From contig JAEWLN010000169.1 of assembly GCA_023457535.1 (NCBI GenBank), forward strand, positions 1-64,000: DNA of 64,000 nt, read 5' to 3'. The position numbers were made by a program, and so were the translations under genes. The stretch comes from Bacteroidota bacterium. Lineage in GTDB: Bacteria > Bacteroidota > Bacteroidia > Flavobacteriales > Flavobacteriaceae. The notes beneath the pieces were generated by a model that saw only the letters and a program-made list of their open reading frames with translations, ran no database searches and was not told the DNA's origin. Positions 51,297-60,359 of the stretch are shown piece after piece. Position 1 is the stretch's first letter. Every line of letters starts with the position of its first letter.

Positions 51297-51950
51297 ATGA
51301 TGAACTCCAGTTTAATTGAAAATACCATCGCTTTTGTCAAACAGCAGCTTTCCGGTGCTGAAGGCGGGCATGATTGGTTCCACATCGAGCGCGTCTGGAA
51401 AAACGCCATGCGCATCGCGCAAGCTGAAACCTGCGATTTGACCCTCGTCCAACTGGGTGCGTTGCTCCACGATATCGCCGACAGCAAATTCCACCACGGC
51501 GATGAAACCGTCGGCCCGCGCGTGGCCCGCGAATTCCTCCAAAGTCAAAATGTGGACCAGGACACCATTGCGCACGTAATTGGCATTATCGAAAACATTT
51601 CGTTCAAAGGCGGCCATGTCGACCAATCATTCGCGTCAAAAGAACTCGATATCGTTCAGGACGCAGACCGGCTCGACGCTATGGGCGCCATCGGTATTGC
51701 GCGTTGTTTCAATTACGGCGGGTTCAAAAACCGCGCGTTGTACGATCCGGAGATTGCGCCTGATTTGTCGATGTCCAAAGAGCAATACAAAAAAAGCGAT
51801 TCGCCTACGTTGAACCACTTTTATGAAAAGTTACTGCTTTTGAAAGACAGGATGAATACCGCAACGGGAACGAAAATCGCGCAGCAGCGGCATGATTATA
51901 TGGAGCAATTCCTGTCGCAGTTTTACGCCGAGTGGAATGGGCAGCGGTAG
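51297..51950 (+). CDS. HD-domain phosphohydrolase
   Basis: The 217-residue soluble protein has the HD metal-binding set: HDWFHIERVWKNA, LGALLHDIADSKFHHGDE (HD pair) and a later VQDADRLDAMGAIGIARCF. It resembles the YedJ/YpgQ-like family of nucleotide or phosphate hydrolases. The substrate is unknown. There are two adjacent ATG codons, at 51297 and 51300. Confidence 0.85.
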   Translation: MMNSSLIENTIAFVKQQLSGAEGGHDWFHIERVWKNAMRIAQAETCDLTLVQLGALLHDIADSKFHHGDETVGPRVAREFLQSQNVDQDTIAHVIGIIENISFKGGHVDQSFASKELDIVQDADRLDAMGAIGIARCFNYGGFKNRALYDPEIAPDLSMSKEQYKKSDSPTLNHFYEKLLLLKDRMNTATGTKIAQQRHDYMEQFLSQFYAEWNGQR

Positions 51951-51953
51951 GGC

Positions 51954-52229
51954 TCAGGCAGCCATTTCCCACTGCACTTCAGTTACGGTAAAATGCTTGT
52001 CGTAGAATTCGGCTACTTCCAAAAGACTGTGCGCATTGGCGCTGTGTAATTGCTGCAGGCAACTGCGGATCAGGGCGATCATTTGTTTGCGCAACAACGA
52101 TTCTACAGGATGACATTCGAATTGCGCCGTTTCGAGCAACGCATCGATTGTTTTGGCTATTCTTACGCGATCAAAAGGGTTGGGCGTGGACACAAGATCC
52201 AGCGCGAGTTTGGTAAAAGTAATTGGCAT
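51954..52229 (-). CDS. Hypothetical protein
   Basis: The 91-residue protein is predicted soluble and helical, with no signal peptide or known motif (MPITFTKLALDLVSTPNPFD at the start). The start at 52229 is chosen over 52259 because it gives a tidier N-terminus. It lies convergent to the HD gene, with only 3 bases between the stops. I do not recognise the family. Confidence 0.55.
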   Translation of the reverse strand: MPITFTKLALDLVSTPNPFDRVRIAKTIDALLETAQFECHPVESLLRKQMIALIRSCLQQLHSANAHSLLEVAEFYDKHFTVTEVQWEMAA

Positions 52230-52307
52230 AGCGTTTTTTTTGCGAAGATAGGCCCGCAATCCACCCGCCGAATTACAAATACGCGCGAAATTCTTACAAT
52301 AAACGAA

Positions 52308-53087
52308 TCACTGTCCGGTGAACACAGCTTTTCTTTTCTCCAAAAACGCCGTCGTTCCTTCCTTGAAATCCGCTGTTCCAAAACATTTCCCAAACGATTT
52401 GATCTCCGTTTGGTAGCCATTGACGCCATCTTCAAAGTTCGCGTTGACCGCTTTGATCGCCTGTGAAATCGCTGCCGGGGAATTGCGCAGGATCTTTTGC
52501 GCGATCCCGTTGCAGTAGTCGAGCAGTTCGGCCTGCGGCACAACGTGGTTTACGAGCCCGAAAGTTTTGGCCTCATCGGCTGAGATCATTGCTGCGGTCA
52601 TGATCATTTCCATCGCGCGGCCTTTGCCTACGAGTTGCGGCAGTCTTTGCGTTCCGCCATATCCCGGGATCACGCCAAGCGAAACCTCCGGAAGTCCCAT
52701 TTTTGCATTGTCGGAAGCGATGCGAAAGTGGCACGCCATGGCCAGTTCCAATCCGCCGCCGAGCGCAAATCCGTTGACCGCTGCAATGACGGGCGTTCTC
52801 AAATTCTGGACAAAATCAAACAACATTTCATGTCCCTGCGCGGCCAGTTGTGCTCCTTCCTGAACGGAAAACGCTGCAAATTCGGCAATGTCGGCACCCG
52901 CTACAAAAGCCTTTTCGCCGCTTCCGGTCAGGATGATCGCGCGGATATCGGCGTCATTGTCGAGGGCGGCAAATGCATCGTGCAATTCGTGGATGGTTTG
53001 TTTATTGAGTGCGTTGAGTTTGGTGGGGCGGTTGATCGTGATGGTTGCAATGCCGCCGTTTTTTTCGGTCAGGATGTTATGGGCCAT
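52308..53087 (-). CDS. Enoyl-CoA hydratase/isomerase
   Basis: The 259-residue protein is a crotonase-fold enzyme, with NALNKQTIHELHDAF, AFVAGADIAEF, AAVNGFALGGGLELAMAC and GLPEVSLGVIPGYGGTQRLP. Both catalytic-type Glu positions (GGGLELAMA region and LPEVSLG) are present, so hydratase activity is plausible. It would act in fatty-acid or related acyl-CoA breakdown. It is encoded 9 bases after the histidine kinase stop. Confidence 0.92.
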   Translation of the reverse strand: MAHNILTEKNGGIATITINRPTKLNALNKQTIHELHDAFAALDNDADIRAIILTGSGEKAFVAGADIAEFAAFSVQEGAQLAAQGHEMLFDFVQNLRTPVIAAVNGFALGGGLELAMACHFRIASDNAKMGLPEVSLGVIPGYGGTQRLPQLVGKGRAMEMIMTAAMISADEAKTFGLVNHVVPQAELLDYCNGIAQKILRNSPAAISQAIKAVNANFEDGVNGYQTEIKSFGKCFGTADFKEGTTAFLEKRKAVFTGQ

Positions 53088-53096
53088 GATTTTGGT

Positions 53097-54569
53097 TTAA
53101 GCGTTGATAATCGGGAGCGATACGGTAAAGACCGTTCCTTTTCCGGGTTCGGTTTCAAAAGTAATCGTTCCGCGGTAATTTTCAATGATGTTTTTGATAA
53201 TTCCAAGCCCGAGTCCCATTCCCGAATTCTTGGTCGTGAATTTCGGCTCGAAGATGTGCGGGATGTTGTGCGGTTCGATGCCCGTTCCATTGTCGGACAC
53301 AGCAATCAAAACCCTTTCCTGGTCGCGTTTTACAGATACCGACACCAGTTTTTCAGGCTGGAGTTCCGGAATGGCCTGGATGGCATTTTTGACCAAATTG
53401 GTAATGATGCGGATCAGTTGGGCGCGGTCCATTTTGGAAATGATCGTTTGGTCCTCGGCTTCAAATTTTACGTCGTCCTCGTTGAAGATGTCGAGCGCGA
53501 GTTCCACGACTTCCACTACGTTGAGCGTTTCGTTTTGCTGGGCCGGCATCGAAGCGAACTGCGAAAACGCCGACGCCACGGAACTCATCGTGTCGATCTG
53601 CTGGATCAGCGTATCGGAGTAATCCTTGATTTTTTGCTTTAAATCAGGGTCGTTCGGATCGAACTTGCGCTGGAAACTCTGCACCGTAAGCCGCATTGGC
53701 GTAAGCGGATTCTTGATCTCGTGCGCGACCTGTTTGGCCATCTCGCGCCAGGCTTCCTCGCGTTCGCTTTGGGCGAGTTTGAGCGCGCTTCGCTCGAGTT
53801 TATCGACCATCGAATTGTACGCGCGGATCAGCAAATTGATCTCTTTGGAATTGGCGCGAATGAAGATCTTTTCGTTTTTCTGGTTCAGGCTCGTGCCGCT
53901 GAGCTTGTCCGATATCGTCTTGAGCGACTGCGTGATGTACGTCGATAAAAAATACGCAAGCGCAAAAGCAATCACGAGCATAAAACCATACACCTGGCTC
54001 AAACGGATCAGAAAACTCTGCAGTTCGCGTTCGTAAAATCCGTCATCTTCAACATACGGCAGGTTCAGAATCCCAAGCGGTTTGAACTTCTGGTCCTTGA
54101 TCAGCGTGTAGGACGAGCGGTTGCGCACCCCACCGGTGTTGGTGATGTCCACGTAGCGCTTCTCGATCGAGGATTGCACGAGTTTGAGGATGTACTTGGG
54201 AATGGGCGGCGAGACGCTGTCGATCGAAAACGACGCCTTGGACGATTTGACCAGTTTGCCGTCGAGCCCGTAAATGTTGATCTCAAGGTTGTGGATTTGC
54301 GCCAGTTCGTGGATCCGATCCTTAAAAATGGCCCCGAGGTTGCGCGCCGTAAGCGGATACGTCGTATTGGCCAGCACGTAATTGATGTGTTCCTTTATCG
54401 CGAGTTCCTTGCGTTCGAGCCGCTCCTGATGGTATTCCTTGGCTTCGTTCTTGAACTGGATGATCGAAATCGACGCCATCAATACCGATGCGATCAGGAT
54501 CAGCAGGATCATCGACAGGAAGATCCTCGTGCGCAGCGAAAGCATCGACATGTGGAACCGCTTGGCCAT
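53097..54569 (-). CDS. NtrY-like sensor histidine kinase
   Basis: The 490-residue protein has two membrane helices (about 10-33 and 190-212) flanking a periplasmic sensor region, then a HAMP domain (SDKLSGTSLNQK). The dimerisation/phosphoacceptor helix has VAHEIKNPLTPMRLTVQSFQ with His as the acceptor. The ATPase domain has NLVKNAIQAI, SDNGTGIEPHNIPHIFEP and GMGLGLGIIKN. No response regulator lies beside it. It overlaps the hemJ stop by one base, suggesting co-transcription. Confidence 0.92.
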   Translation of the reverse strand: MAKRFHMSMLSLRTRIFLSMILLILIASVLMASISIIQFKNEAKEYHQERLERKELAIKEHINYVLANTTYPLTARNLGAIFKDRIHELAQIHNLEINIYGLDGKLVKSSKASFSIDSVSPPIPKYILKLVQSSIEKRYVDITNTGGVRNRSSYTLIKDQKFKPLGILNLPYVEDDGFYERELQSFLIRLSQVYGFMLVIAFALAYFLSTYITQSLKTISDKLSGTSLNQKNEKIFIRANSKEINLLIRAYNSMVDKLERSALKLAQSEREEAWREMAKQVAHEIKNPLTPMRLTVQSFQRKFDPNDPDLKQKIKDYSDTLIQQIDTMSSVASAFSQFASMPAQQNETLNVVEVVELALDIFNEDDVKFEAEDQTIISKMDRAQLIRIITNLVKNAIQAIPELQPEKLVSVSVKRDQERVLIAVSDNGTGIEPHNIPHIFEPKFTTKNSGMGLGLGIIKNIIENYRGTITFETEPGKGTVFTVSLPIINA

Positions 54570-55123
54570 CAGGTTTGGTTTTTTTCGCGGATGCGCTTGT
54601 AGAATTTAAACCCAAGCATGATCAGGACGGAAAACGAGGCAATCCCAATAACGCCATAAATCCAGTTGACCGCATTTTTGAGCACGACCAGGAAAACGAC
54701 GGCAAACAAAATAAGCGTCGCGCCTTCATTCCAAAGCCGCATGTAATTGGACGTATGGCGCACCTGGTTATTTTGCAGTTGCCGGAAGATTTGATGGCAT
54801 TTCAGGTGGTACCCATAAAGCAAAAATACAAATCCGAGCTTGACGTGCATCCACGGCATTTGCAACCACGCACGGCCCAAATCGGTGCCGAGCAACATCC
54901 AGAACGCAAAAATACTGGCGAGCACCGCCGAAGGCCACGTAATAATATACCACAACCGATAGGTCATGATCTTGTATTGTTTTTGCAGAATTTCCTTTTC
55001 GGGCGATGGTCTGGAAGCCGCTTCGATCTGGTACACAAACAGCCGCACGATGTAGAACAGCCCGGCGAACCAGGTGATCACAAAGATGAGGTGCAGGGAT
55101 TTGAGATAGTTGTAAACTTCCAT
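54569..55123 (-). CDS. hemJ: Protoporphyrinogen IX oxidase HemJ (CopD-like)
   Basis: The 184-residue membrane protein has four to five helices and starts MEVYNYLKSLHLIFVITWFA, with LFYIVRLFVYQIEA; these are typical of HemJ. HemJ converts protoporphyrinogen IX to protoporphyrin IX. His and Lys residues conserved in HemJ (LKSLHLIF, PWMHVKLGFVFLLYGYHLKC) are present. It sits next to hemH, the following step of the pathway. The ATG at 55123 is the family-consistent start. Confidence 0.88.
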   Translation of the reverse strand: MEVYNYLKSLHLIFVITWFAGLFYIVRLFVYQIEAASRPSPEKEILQKQYKIMTYRLWYIITWPSAVLASIFAFWMLLGTDLGRAWLQMPWMHVKLGFVFLLYGYHLKCHQIFRQLQNNQVRHTSNYMRLWNEGATLILFAVVFLVVLKNAVNWIYGVIGIASFSVLIMLGFKFYKRIREKNQT

Positions 55124-55129
55124 TGTGTC

Positions 55130-55192
55130 GGAGTTTAAAGTTGAAGGTTTCACGTTGCGTCCAAACAACTTTAAACCTTAAACGTTGCACAT
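55130..55192. repeat. Short-period inverted repeat between hemJ and hemH
   Basis: GAGTTTAAAGTTGAAGG on one side is mirrored by AACTTTAAACCTTAAACG on the other. It is similar in design to other short-period inverted repeats in this window. Confidence 0.5.
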
Positions 55193-56215
55193 TTAATCGT
55201 TACTGTTGCTCCAATCATTGATCCATCCCGCGAGGGTCGAGCACCAGTTGTCGTCGTCGTTCAAACACGGGATGGCCAGAAATTCTTCGCCGCCGTGCGC
55301 TTTGAACTGATGGTTGGCTTCCATGGCGATTTCCTCAAGCGTTTCGAGACAATCGGCTACGAAAGCCGGTGTGACGACAGCGAGTTTTTTGATGCCTTGT
55401 TCCGGCATTTTGTTGATCTCGACATCGGTGTACGGTTCGAGCCATTTGTCGCCCGCGAGACGCGATTGGAACGTCTGGCTGTATTTTTCTGCCGGAATGC
55501 CCAGCAATTCCACGACCTGCCGCGTGGTTTCAAAACACTGGTGGCGGTAGCAAAATTCGTGTGCGGGCGAGGGCGTTACGCAACACGTCCCGTTGATCTT
55601 GCAATGTGATCTCGTCACATCGGTCTTGCGGATGTGCCGCTCGGGAATGCCGTGGTAGGAAAACAGCAAATGATCGTAATCGAATGTATCGAGTTGTCGT
55701 TTGATCGAATCGGCGAGATTTTGAATGTAATCGGGCTTGTTGTAAAAAGCCGGCACTTTGGTGAATTTCATGTTCGGGAAATGCTTGGCGCGCAGCTCTT
55801 CTGCCAGGACTTCGATCGTTACCGTCGAGGCCATCGCGTGCTGCGGATACAGCGGAAACAACATCACTTCATCCACGCCCTGATCGTGGAGCTGCTGCAA
55901 TCCGGACAAGATCGTCGGCTGGCCGTAACGCATGGCGAGCGCCATCGGGATATCGACCTGTTTTTTGACCTTTTCGAACATGCGTTTGGACAATACGATC
56001 AGCGGCGAGCCTTCTTCCCACCAGATTTTTTTGTACGCGGCGGCCGACCGCTCGGGACGCTTGCGCAAAATGATGCCGCGAACCAGCAAGGCGCGGAGCA
56101 AAAACGGCACGTCGATCACGAACCGGTCCATCAAAAATTCGTCGAGGTAAGGTTTTACATCTTTTGGATCGGGGCTGTTGGGCGATCCGAGGTTGACTAG
56201 TAGTACTCCTTTCAT
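55193..56215 (-). CDS. hemH: Ferrochelatase
   Basis: The 340-residue enzyme inserts iron into protoporphyrin IX, the last step of heme synthesis. MKGVLLVNLGSPNSPDPKDV opens the protein, and FSYHGIPERHIRKTD holds the catalytic His region, followed by a cysteine-rich stretch (CKINGTCC, CYRHQCFETT). PAFVADCLETLEEI is the other active-site motif. The ATG at 56215 matches the family; the frame extends to 56257 without homology. Confidence 0.95.
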   Translation of the reverse strand: MKGVLLVNLGSPNSPDPKDVKPYLDEFLMDRFVIDVPFLLRALLVRGIILRKRPERSAAAYKKIWWEEGSPLIVLSKRMFEKVKKQVDIPMALAMRYGQPTILSGLQQLHDQGVDEVMLFPLYPQHAMASTVTIEVLAEELRAKHFPNMKFTKVPAFYNKPDYIQNLADSIKRQLDTFDYDHLLFSYHGIPERHIRKTDVTRSHCKINGTCCVTPSPAHEFCYRHQCFETTRQVVELLGIPAEKYSQTFQSRLAGDKWLEPYTDVEINKMPEQGIKKLAVVTPAFVADCLETLEEIAMEANHQFKAHGGEEFLAIPCLNDDDNWCSTLAGWINDWSNSND

Positions 56216-56217
56216 TT

Positions 56218-56320
56218 GAGTCGAAGGTCGAAAGTCGAAAGTCAAATGACCAGACAATCTGTTTAATTATTGAAAATAGTTTTAGCTTGCTCGTTGGTTT
56301 GTGCGCATTCGACGTTTACA
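56218..56320. repeat. GTCGAAA-type short-period repeats between hemH and the AraC gene
   Basis: GTCGAAGGTCGAAAGTCGAAAG (56220-56241) is a run of GTCGAAA-like units; related units in the opposite sense (ATTCGACG, CGTTCGACGACG) lie at 56307-56336. The pattern is the same family as at 40490 and 60310. Confidence 0.5.
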
Positions 56321-57199
56321 TTAGACGTTCGACGACGTATTGATGGACATCAGATACTTTTTAGGGGTAGTCGCAAATTTTTTCTTGAACGCCGATATAA
56401 AATGGCTGGCCGTGCTGTACCCGATCTTGAGTCCGACCTCATTGACATTATGGCTGCCTTCTTCGAGGAGCTTGCGCGCGTACTCCATTTTGTAATCGAA
56501 CAGAAAACTGTACACGCTGTCGCCGTAAATTTGCTTGAAGCCCATTTTGAGCTTCTTTAAATTGAGTCCCACCTGGTCCGCGAGTTCCTGTAATCCGGGC
56601 GGTTCGGCCATGTTTGCGATCACGATGTCCTTGGCCTTTCGGATCTTGAGTACATTTTCCTCGTCGATCAGAAACGGGCATTGCTCGGCGTCGGGGTCTT
56701 CGCTGCGGTTGAAATACAAACTCAAAAGCTCGTAGGCCTTGCCTTTGTAATACAGATGCTTGATCGACGGGTTCAGGTGATAATGGAACAGTTGGCTCAA
56801 AACGATCGACATCGACGGATTGATGTCCGATTCGTCGTAATATTTTCGCTCCTGATTCTCTTTGCTCAAAAACGGGATGTGTTCAGCTTCTGTCGAGAAC
56901 AGGCTGTGGAATTTTTTGATCGATATCACTACCGATATGACCCACGAATTCGGCGCCAGTTCCAGGTTCAAAGGCAACTCCTTTTGCGGGTTGTACAACA
57001 AAAGCGCTTTTTCCTCCTTGAGATCGAGCGCATAATTGCCCTGGTTGAAAATAAACTTCGCGCGGCCCTTGATGCCAAAGTGAAACTGGATCAAGCCTTG
57101 GTTAATCGGGCGCTCGGCGCGAAAAACCTCACTGCCATCGTTTTGGAACCGGAGCAGGAAAAAATCGTCTTCTATTTTGATGATCTCATCGGAACCCAT
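56321..57199 (-). CDS. AraC-family transcriptional regulator
   Basis: The 292-residue protein has an N-terminal domain without recognised ligand motifs and a C-terminal AraC DNA-binding domain of about 100 residues with two helix-turn-helix units (GLQELADQVGLNLKKLKMGF and NVNEVGLKIGYSTASHFISAF). It is divergent from hemA and lies directly upstream of hemH in the transcribed order. A role in heme or iron control is inferred from this place only. The effector is unknown. Confidence 0.9.
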   Translation of the reverse strand: MGSDEIIKIEDDFFLLRFQNDGSEVFRAERPINQGLIQFHFGIKGRAKFIFNQGNYALDLKEEKALLLYNPQKELPLNLELAPNSWVISVVISIKKFHSLFSTEAEHIPFLSKENQERKYYDESDINPSMSIVLSQLFHYHLNPSIKHLYYKGKAYELLSLYFNRSEDPDAEQCPFLIDEENVLKIRKAKDIVIANMAEPPGLQELADQVGLNLKKLKMGFKQIYGDSVYSFLFDYKMEYARKLLEEGSHNVNEVGLKIGYSTASHFISAFKKKFATTPKKYLMSINTSSNV

Positions 57200-57224
57200 A
57201 GCGGTATTTTTTTAGGATTGCGGC

Positions 57225-57241
57225 ATCGGGCAAAACCCGAT
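57225..57241 (-). promoter_or_regulatory. Small hairpin in AraC leader
   Basis: ATCGGG (57225-57230) pairs with CCCGAT (57236-57241) over five bases, 26 bases upstream of the AraC start. It could be an operator half-site pair or a leader hairpin. Confidence 0.3.
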
Positions 57242-57293
57242 ATTTATTTAGAATCGTTCTATATAAATCGCGCTAAAACGCTTGCCACTGGTG

Positions 57294-57301
57294 CAAAAGT
57301 A
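57294..57301 (-). promoter_or_regulatory. Candidate -7 box for AraC gene (TACTTTTG)
   Basis: On the minus strand TACTTTTG matches TAnnTTTG, 94 bases upstream of the AraC start. Confidence 0.35.
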
Positions 57302-57395
57302 TCAAAAATTACGTTTCAGGGACGCAATCGGGCCAAAAAATCCTGAAGCGGTATAAAAAGTCCTTTTAGCGTTACTTTTATAAAAGTGTTCGCGA

Positions 57396-57403
57396 TAATT
57401 TTG
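57396..57403 (+). promoter_or_regulatory. Candidate -7 box for hemA (TAATTTTG)
   Basis: TAATTTTG lies 22 bases before the hemA ATG at 57426 and matches TAnnTTTG. No clear TTG at 17-23 bases upstream; activation by the divergent regulator could compensate. Confidence 0.45.
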
Positions 57404-57425
57404 TGGCACTTTACCAAACGTGGAT

Positions 57426-58679
57426 ATGACCCATAACAACTTACCGAAGCATTACTTTTACGCCGTCGGGCTCAGCTATAAAAAAGCCGACGCGGAAATG
57501 AGGGGAAAATTCAGCCTCGATGCGGCCGCCAAGACCCGTTTACTGGAACAGGCCAAACGCGAAGGCATCGAAAGCATGATTGTGACCTCTACGTGCAACC
57601 GTACGGAAATTTACGGCTTCGGGCAGCATCCGTTTCAACTTATTAAACTCATTTGCGACAATACCCAGGGAACTGCTGAGGAATTCCAGCAAGTGGGATA
57701 CGTCTATAAATCACAGGAAGCGATCAACCACATGTTCCGCGTCGGGACGGGTCTGGACAGCCAGATCCTGGGCGATTTTGAAATCATCAGCCAACTCAGG
57801 ACCGGATTCAACGAATCCAAATCGTTTGGCCTGATCAATACTTTTTTGGACCGACTGATCAATGCCGTGATCCAGGCGAGCAAAAAGATCAAGAACGAAA
57901 CGCAGATTTCATCGGGCGCGACTTCGGTGTCGTTTGCATCGGTGCAATACATCATCAAGAATGTTTCGGACATCAAAAATAAGAACATCCTGCTTTTCGG
58001 CACCGGAAAGATCGGGCGCAACACGTGTGAAAATCTCGTCAAGCACACCAAAAATGAGCACATTACGCTGATCAACCGCACGCGCGACAAGGCTGAAAAA
58101 CTGGCCGGCAAACTGAATCTGATCGTCAAGGATTATTCGGATCTGCAACTCGAACTGCAAAAAGCCGATATTGTCGTGGTGGCCACAGGCGCACAAAACC
58201 CAACGATCGACGCGGCCATCCTGAACCTTAAAAAGCCGCTTTTGATCCTCGATTTGTCAATTCCCAAAAACGTACACGACAACGTGACCACTTTGCCGGG
58301 CGTGACGCTCGTCCACATGGACAACCTCGCGCAAATGACGGACGAAACGCTCGAAAACCGCAAAAAACACATTCCGGCGGCCGAGGCGATCATCGAGGAG
58401 ATCAAGTCTGAATTCCTGATCTGGACCAAGGCGCGCAAATTTGCCCCGACGATCAACGCGCTCAAGGATAAACTCAACGCGATCAAAAAATCCGAGCTCG
58501 ATTTTCAGAGTAAAAAAATCGCCGATTTCAATGAACAGCAGGCCGAAATCATCTCGGCGCGCATCATCCAGAAAATCACGACGCATTTTGCCAATCACCT
58601 CAAAGACGACAATACGATGGTTGATGAAAGCATCGAATGGATCGAAAAAGTCTTCCAGATCGAGCCCGTAAAATCATGA
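57426..58679 (+). CDS. hemA: Glutamyl-tRNA reductase
   Basis: The 417-residue enzyme makes glutamate-1-semialdehyde from Glu-tRNA, the first step of the C5 heme pathway. The catalytic Cys is in VTSTCNRTEIYG. DSQILGDFEI follows, then the NADPH-binding GTGKIGRNTCENL, and a C-terminal dimerisation helix bundle. Length is normal (about 415-430). A GTG at 57420 is a possible alternative start. Its stop overlaps hemC by 4 bases. hemL for the next step is not in the window. Confidence 0.96.
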   Translation: MTHNNLPKHYFYAVGLSYKKADAEMRGKFSLDAAAKTRLLEQAKREGIESMIVTSTCNRTEIYGFGQHPFQLIKLICDNTQGTAEEFQQVGYVYKSQEAINHMFRVGTGLDSQILGDFEIISQLRTGFNESKSFGLINTFLDRLINAVIQASKKIKNETQISSGATSVSFASVQYIIKNVSDIKNKNILLFGTGKIGRNTCENLVKHTKNEHITLINRTRDKAEKLAGKLNLIVKDYSDLQLELQKADIVVVATGAQNPTIDAAILNLKKPLLILDLSIPKNVHDNVTTLPGVTLVHMDNLAQMTDETLENRKKHIPAAEAIIEEIKSEFLIWTKARKFAPTINALKDKLNAIKKSELDFQSKKIADFNEQQAEIISARIIQKITTHFANHLKDDNTMVDESIEWIEKVFQIEPVKS

Positions 58680-59593
58680 ACAAAACCATCCGAATAGGAA
58701 CGCGTGACAGCGAATTGGCCCTTTGGCAGGCGCACACCGTCGAAAGAAAACTCAATGATTCAGGCTTTGCGACCCAAATTGTCGCGGTCAAATCCCAGGG
58801 CGACCTGATGCTTGACAAACCGCTGTACGAGCTTGGCATCACCGGTATTTTTACCAAAACGCTCGACATCGCCATGCTGAGCGGCCAGATCGACATCGCC
58901 GTGCATTCGATGAAAGATGTCCCCACGGCGCTTCCCAAAGGCATCGTACAAGCGGCCGTACTCGAGCGCGCAAGCCATAAAGACATTCTCGTCTATAAAA
59001 ATTCCACCGATTTTTTCAATACTGAAGCGACGATCGCCACAGGCAGTTTGCGCCGGCAGGCCCAATGGCTCAACCGGTATCCGCACCACCGCGTCGTGGA
59101 TTTGCGCGGCAATGTCAACACGCGTTTGCAAAAGCTCGCCGACCATGATTGGGACGGCGCTGTTTTCGCATCAGCAGGGCTCGATCGCATTGGGTTGAAG
59201 CCTGAGAATTACAGCGAACTCGATTGGATGATTCCCGCTCCCGCACAAGGTGCGATGGTCGTCGTAGCGATGGAAAACGATGCGTTCACGCGCGATGCCA
59301 TCGGGCAACTCAACGACAATCCGAGCGAAATCTGTACGCATATTGAACGCGAATTTTTGCGTACCCTTGAAGGCGGATGTACCGCACCGATTGGCGCTTT
59401 TGCTGAGATCATCGACGCGCAGATCCGGTTTGGAGGGGTCTTGTGCTCACTTGACGGACAAGAGAAGATCCTGATCGAAAAATCGTGCGCCGTTGAAGAT
59501 TACGAGCATTTTGGTGCCCAATGTGCCGAGAATGCGCTTCAGAGCGGCGGTCACGAACTGATGGCCCGGATCAGAAAAGACCTTAAAAAATAA
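58676..59593 (+). CDS. hemC: Hydroxymethylbilane synthase (porphobilinogen deaminase)
   Basis: The 305-residue enzyme joins four porphobilinogen units. The cofactor-attaching Cys is in TLEGGCTAPIGAFA. GSLRRQAQWL, VHSMKDVPTALP and DLRGNVNTRL are typical. The ATG at 58676 overlaps the hemA stop (ATGA), pointing to translational coupling. Its stop overlaps the hemD start by one base. Confidence 0.97.
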   Translation: MNKTIRIGTRDSELALWQAHTVERKLNDSGFATQIVAVKSQGDLMLDKPLYELGITGIFTKTLDIAMLSGQIDIAVHSMKDVPTALPKGIVQAAVLERASHKDILVYKNSTDFFNTEATIATGSLRRQAQWLNRYPHHRVVDLRGNVNTRLQKLADHDWDGAVFASAGLDRIGLKPENYSELDWMIPAPAQGAMVVVAMENDAFTRDAIGQLNDNPSEICTHIEREFLRTLEGGCTAPIGAFAEIIDAQIRFGGVLCSLDGQEKILIEKSCAVEDYEHFGAQCAENALQSGGHELMARIRKDLKK

Positions 59594-60264
59594 TGCGCAT
59601 CCTGTCGACTAAAATATTGAAGTCCAACCAAAGGCAATTTTTGCTCAACGCCGGTTTTTCAGTCGTGGAAGCCGATTTTATCCGTGTGACGCCGTTGGAA
59701 TTTTCGCTCGAAAACACCGCCGAAAACCTGATCATCACCAGCTGTAATGCCGTCAAAGCGCTCGCCGCACATCCCGATGTTCAGCACATCAGGAGAAAAC
59801 CGGTGTTTTGCGTAGGCCAGAAGACCGCTGATCTGCTTGATGAAATCGGATTTACGGTGCAGGAAACCGCCGATTACGGCAGTGAACTCGCGCGCATCAT
59901 TGCATCAGATTATCCATCGGAAAGCTTTACTTTTTTTTCGGGAAATATGCGCCGCGATGAATTGCCTTACACATTAACGCAAGCGGGCGTGCGGCTTAAC
60001 GAAATCAACGTGTACCACACGGCGCTCACGCCGCATAAGGTGGGATCGTTTGACGGTATTTTGTTTTTCAGCCCGTCGGCGGTACACAGTTTTGTATCGG
60101 AAAATGCCATGGGTGATGCGGTTTGCTTTTGCATCGGACAAACCACCGCCCGCGCATTGGAAGGAATTTGTGAAAAAATAGTGGTGGCCCACTTGCCATC
60201 GGTGGAAAATACAATCATACAAACGATTAATTATTTTGGCCGAACGTCAACCGTCGGGCTTTAA
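59593..60264 (+). CDS. hemD: Uroporphyrinogen-III synthase
   Basis: The 223-residue protein matches HemD by position and by weak family features (ITSCNAVKAL, VFCVGQKTADLL, ILFFSPSAVHSF, CIGQTTARAL). It closes and inverts ring D of hydroxymethylbilane. HemD is poorly conserved, but its place directly after hemC supports the call. It overlaps hemC by one base (TAATG). Confidence 0.9.
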   Translation: MRILSTKILKSNQRQFLLNAGFSVVEADFIRVTPLEFSLENTAENLIITSCNAVKALAAHPDVQHIRRKPVFCVGQKTADLLDEIGFTVQETADYGSELARIIASDYPSESFTFFSGNMRRDELPYTLTQAGVRLNEINVYHTALTPHKVGSFDGILFFSPSAVHSFVSENAMGDAVCFCIGQTTARALEGICEKIVVAHLPSVENTIIQTINYFGRTSTVGL

Positions 60265-60299
60265 TGAACTGAAATATTGAATTATCCAAAAAATAACCA

Positions 60300-60357
60300 T
60301 CCATAACGATTGACGGGTCGGGCCTTCGTTCGACAATGACATTCGACATTTGACAAA
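60300..60357. repeat. GTTCGACA-type short-period repeat between hemD and hemE
   Basis: TCGTTCGACAATGACATTCG and following ATTTGAC units (60326-60354) resemble those at 40488-40520 and in 56307-56336. The repeat ends 6 bases before the hemE ATG at 60360, inside its likely leader. Confidence 0.45.
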
Positions 60358-60359
60358 AA

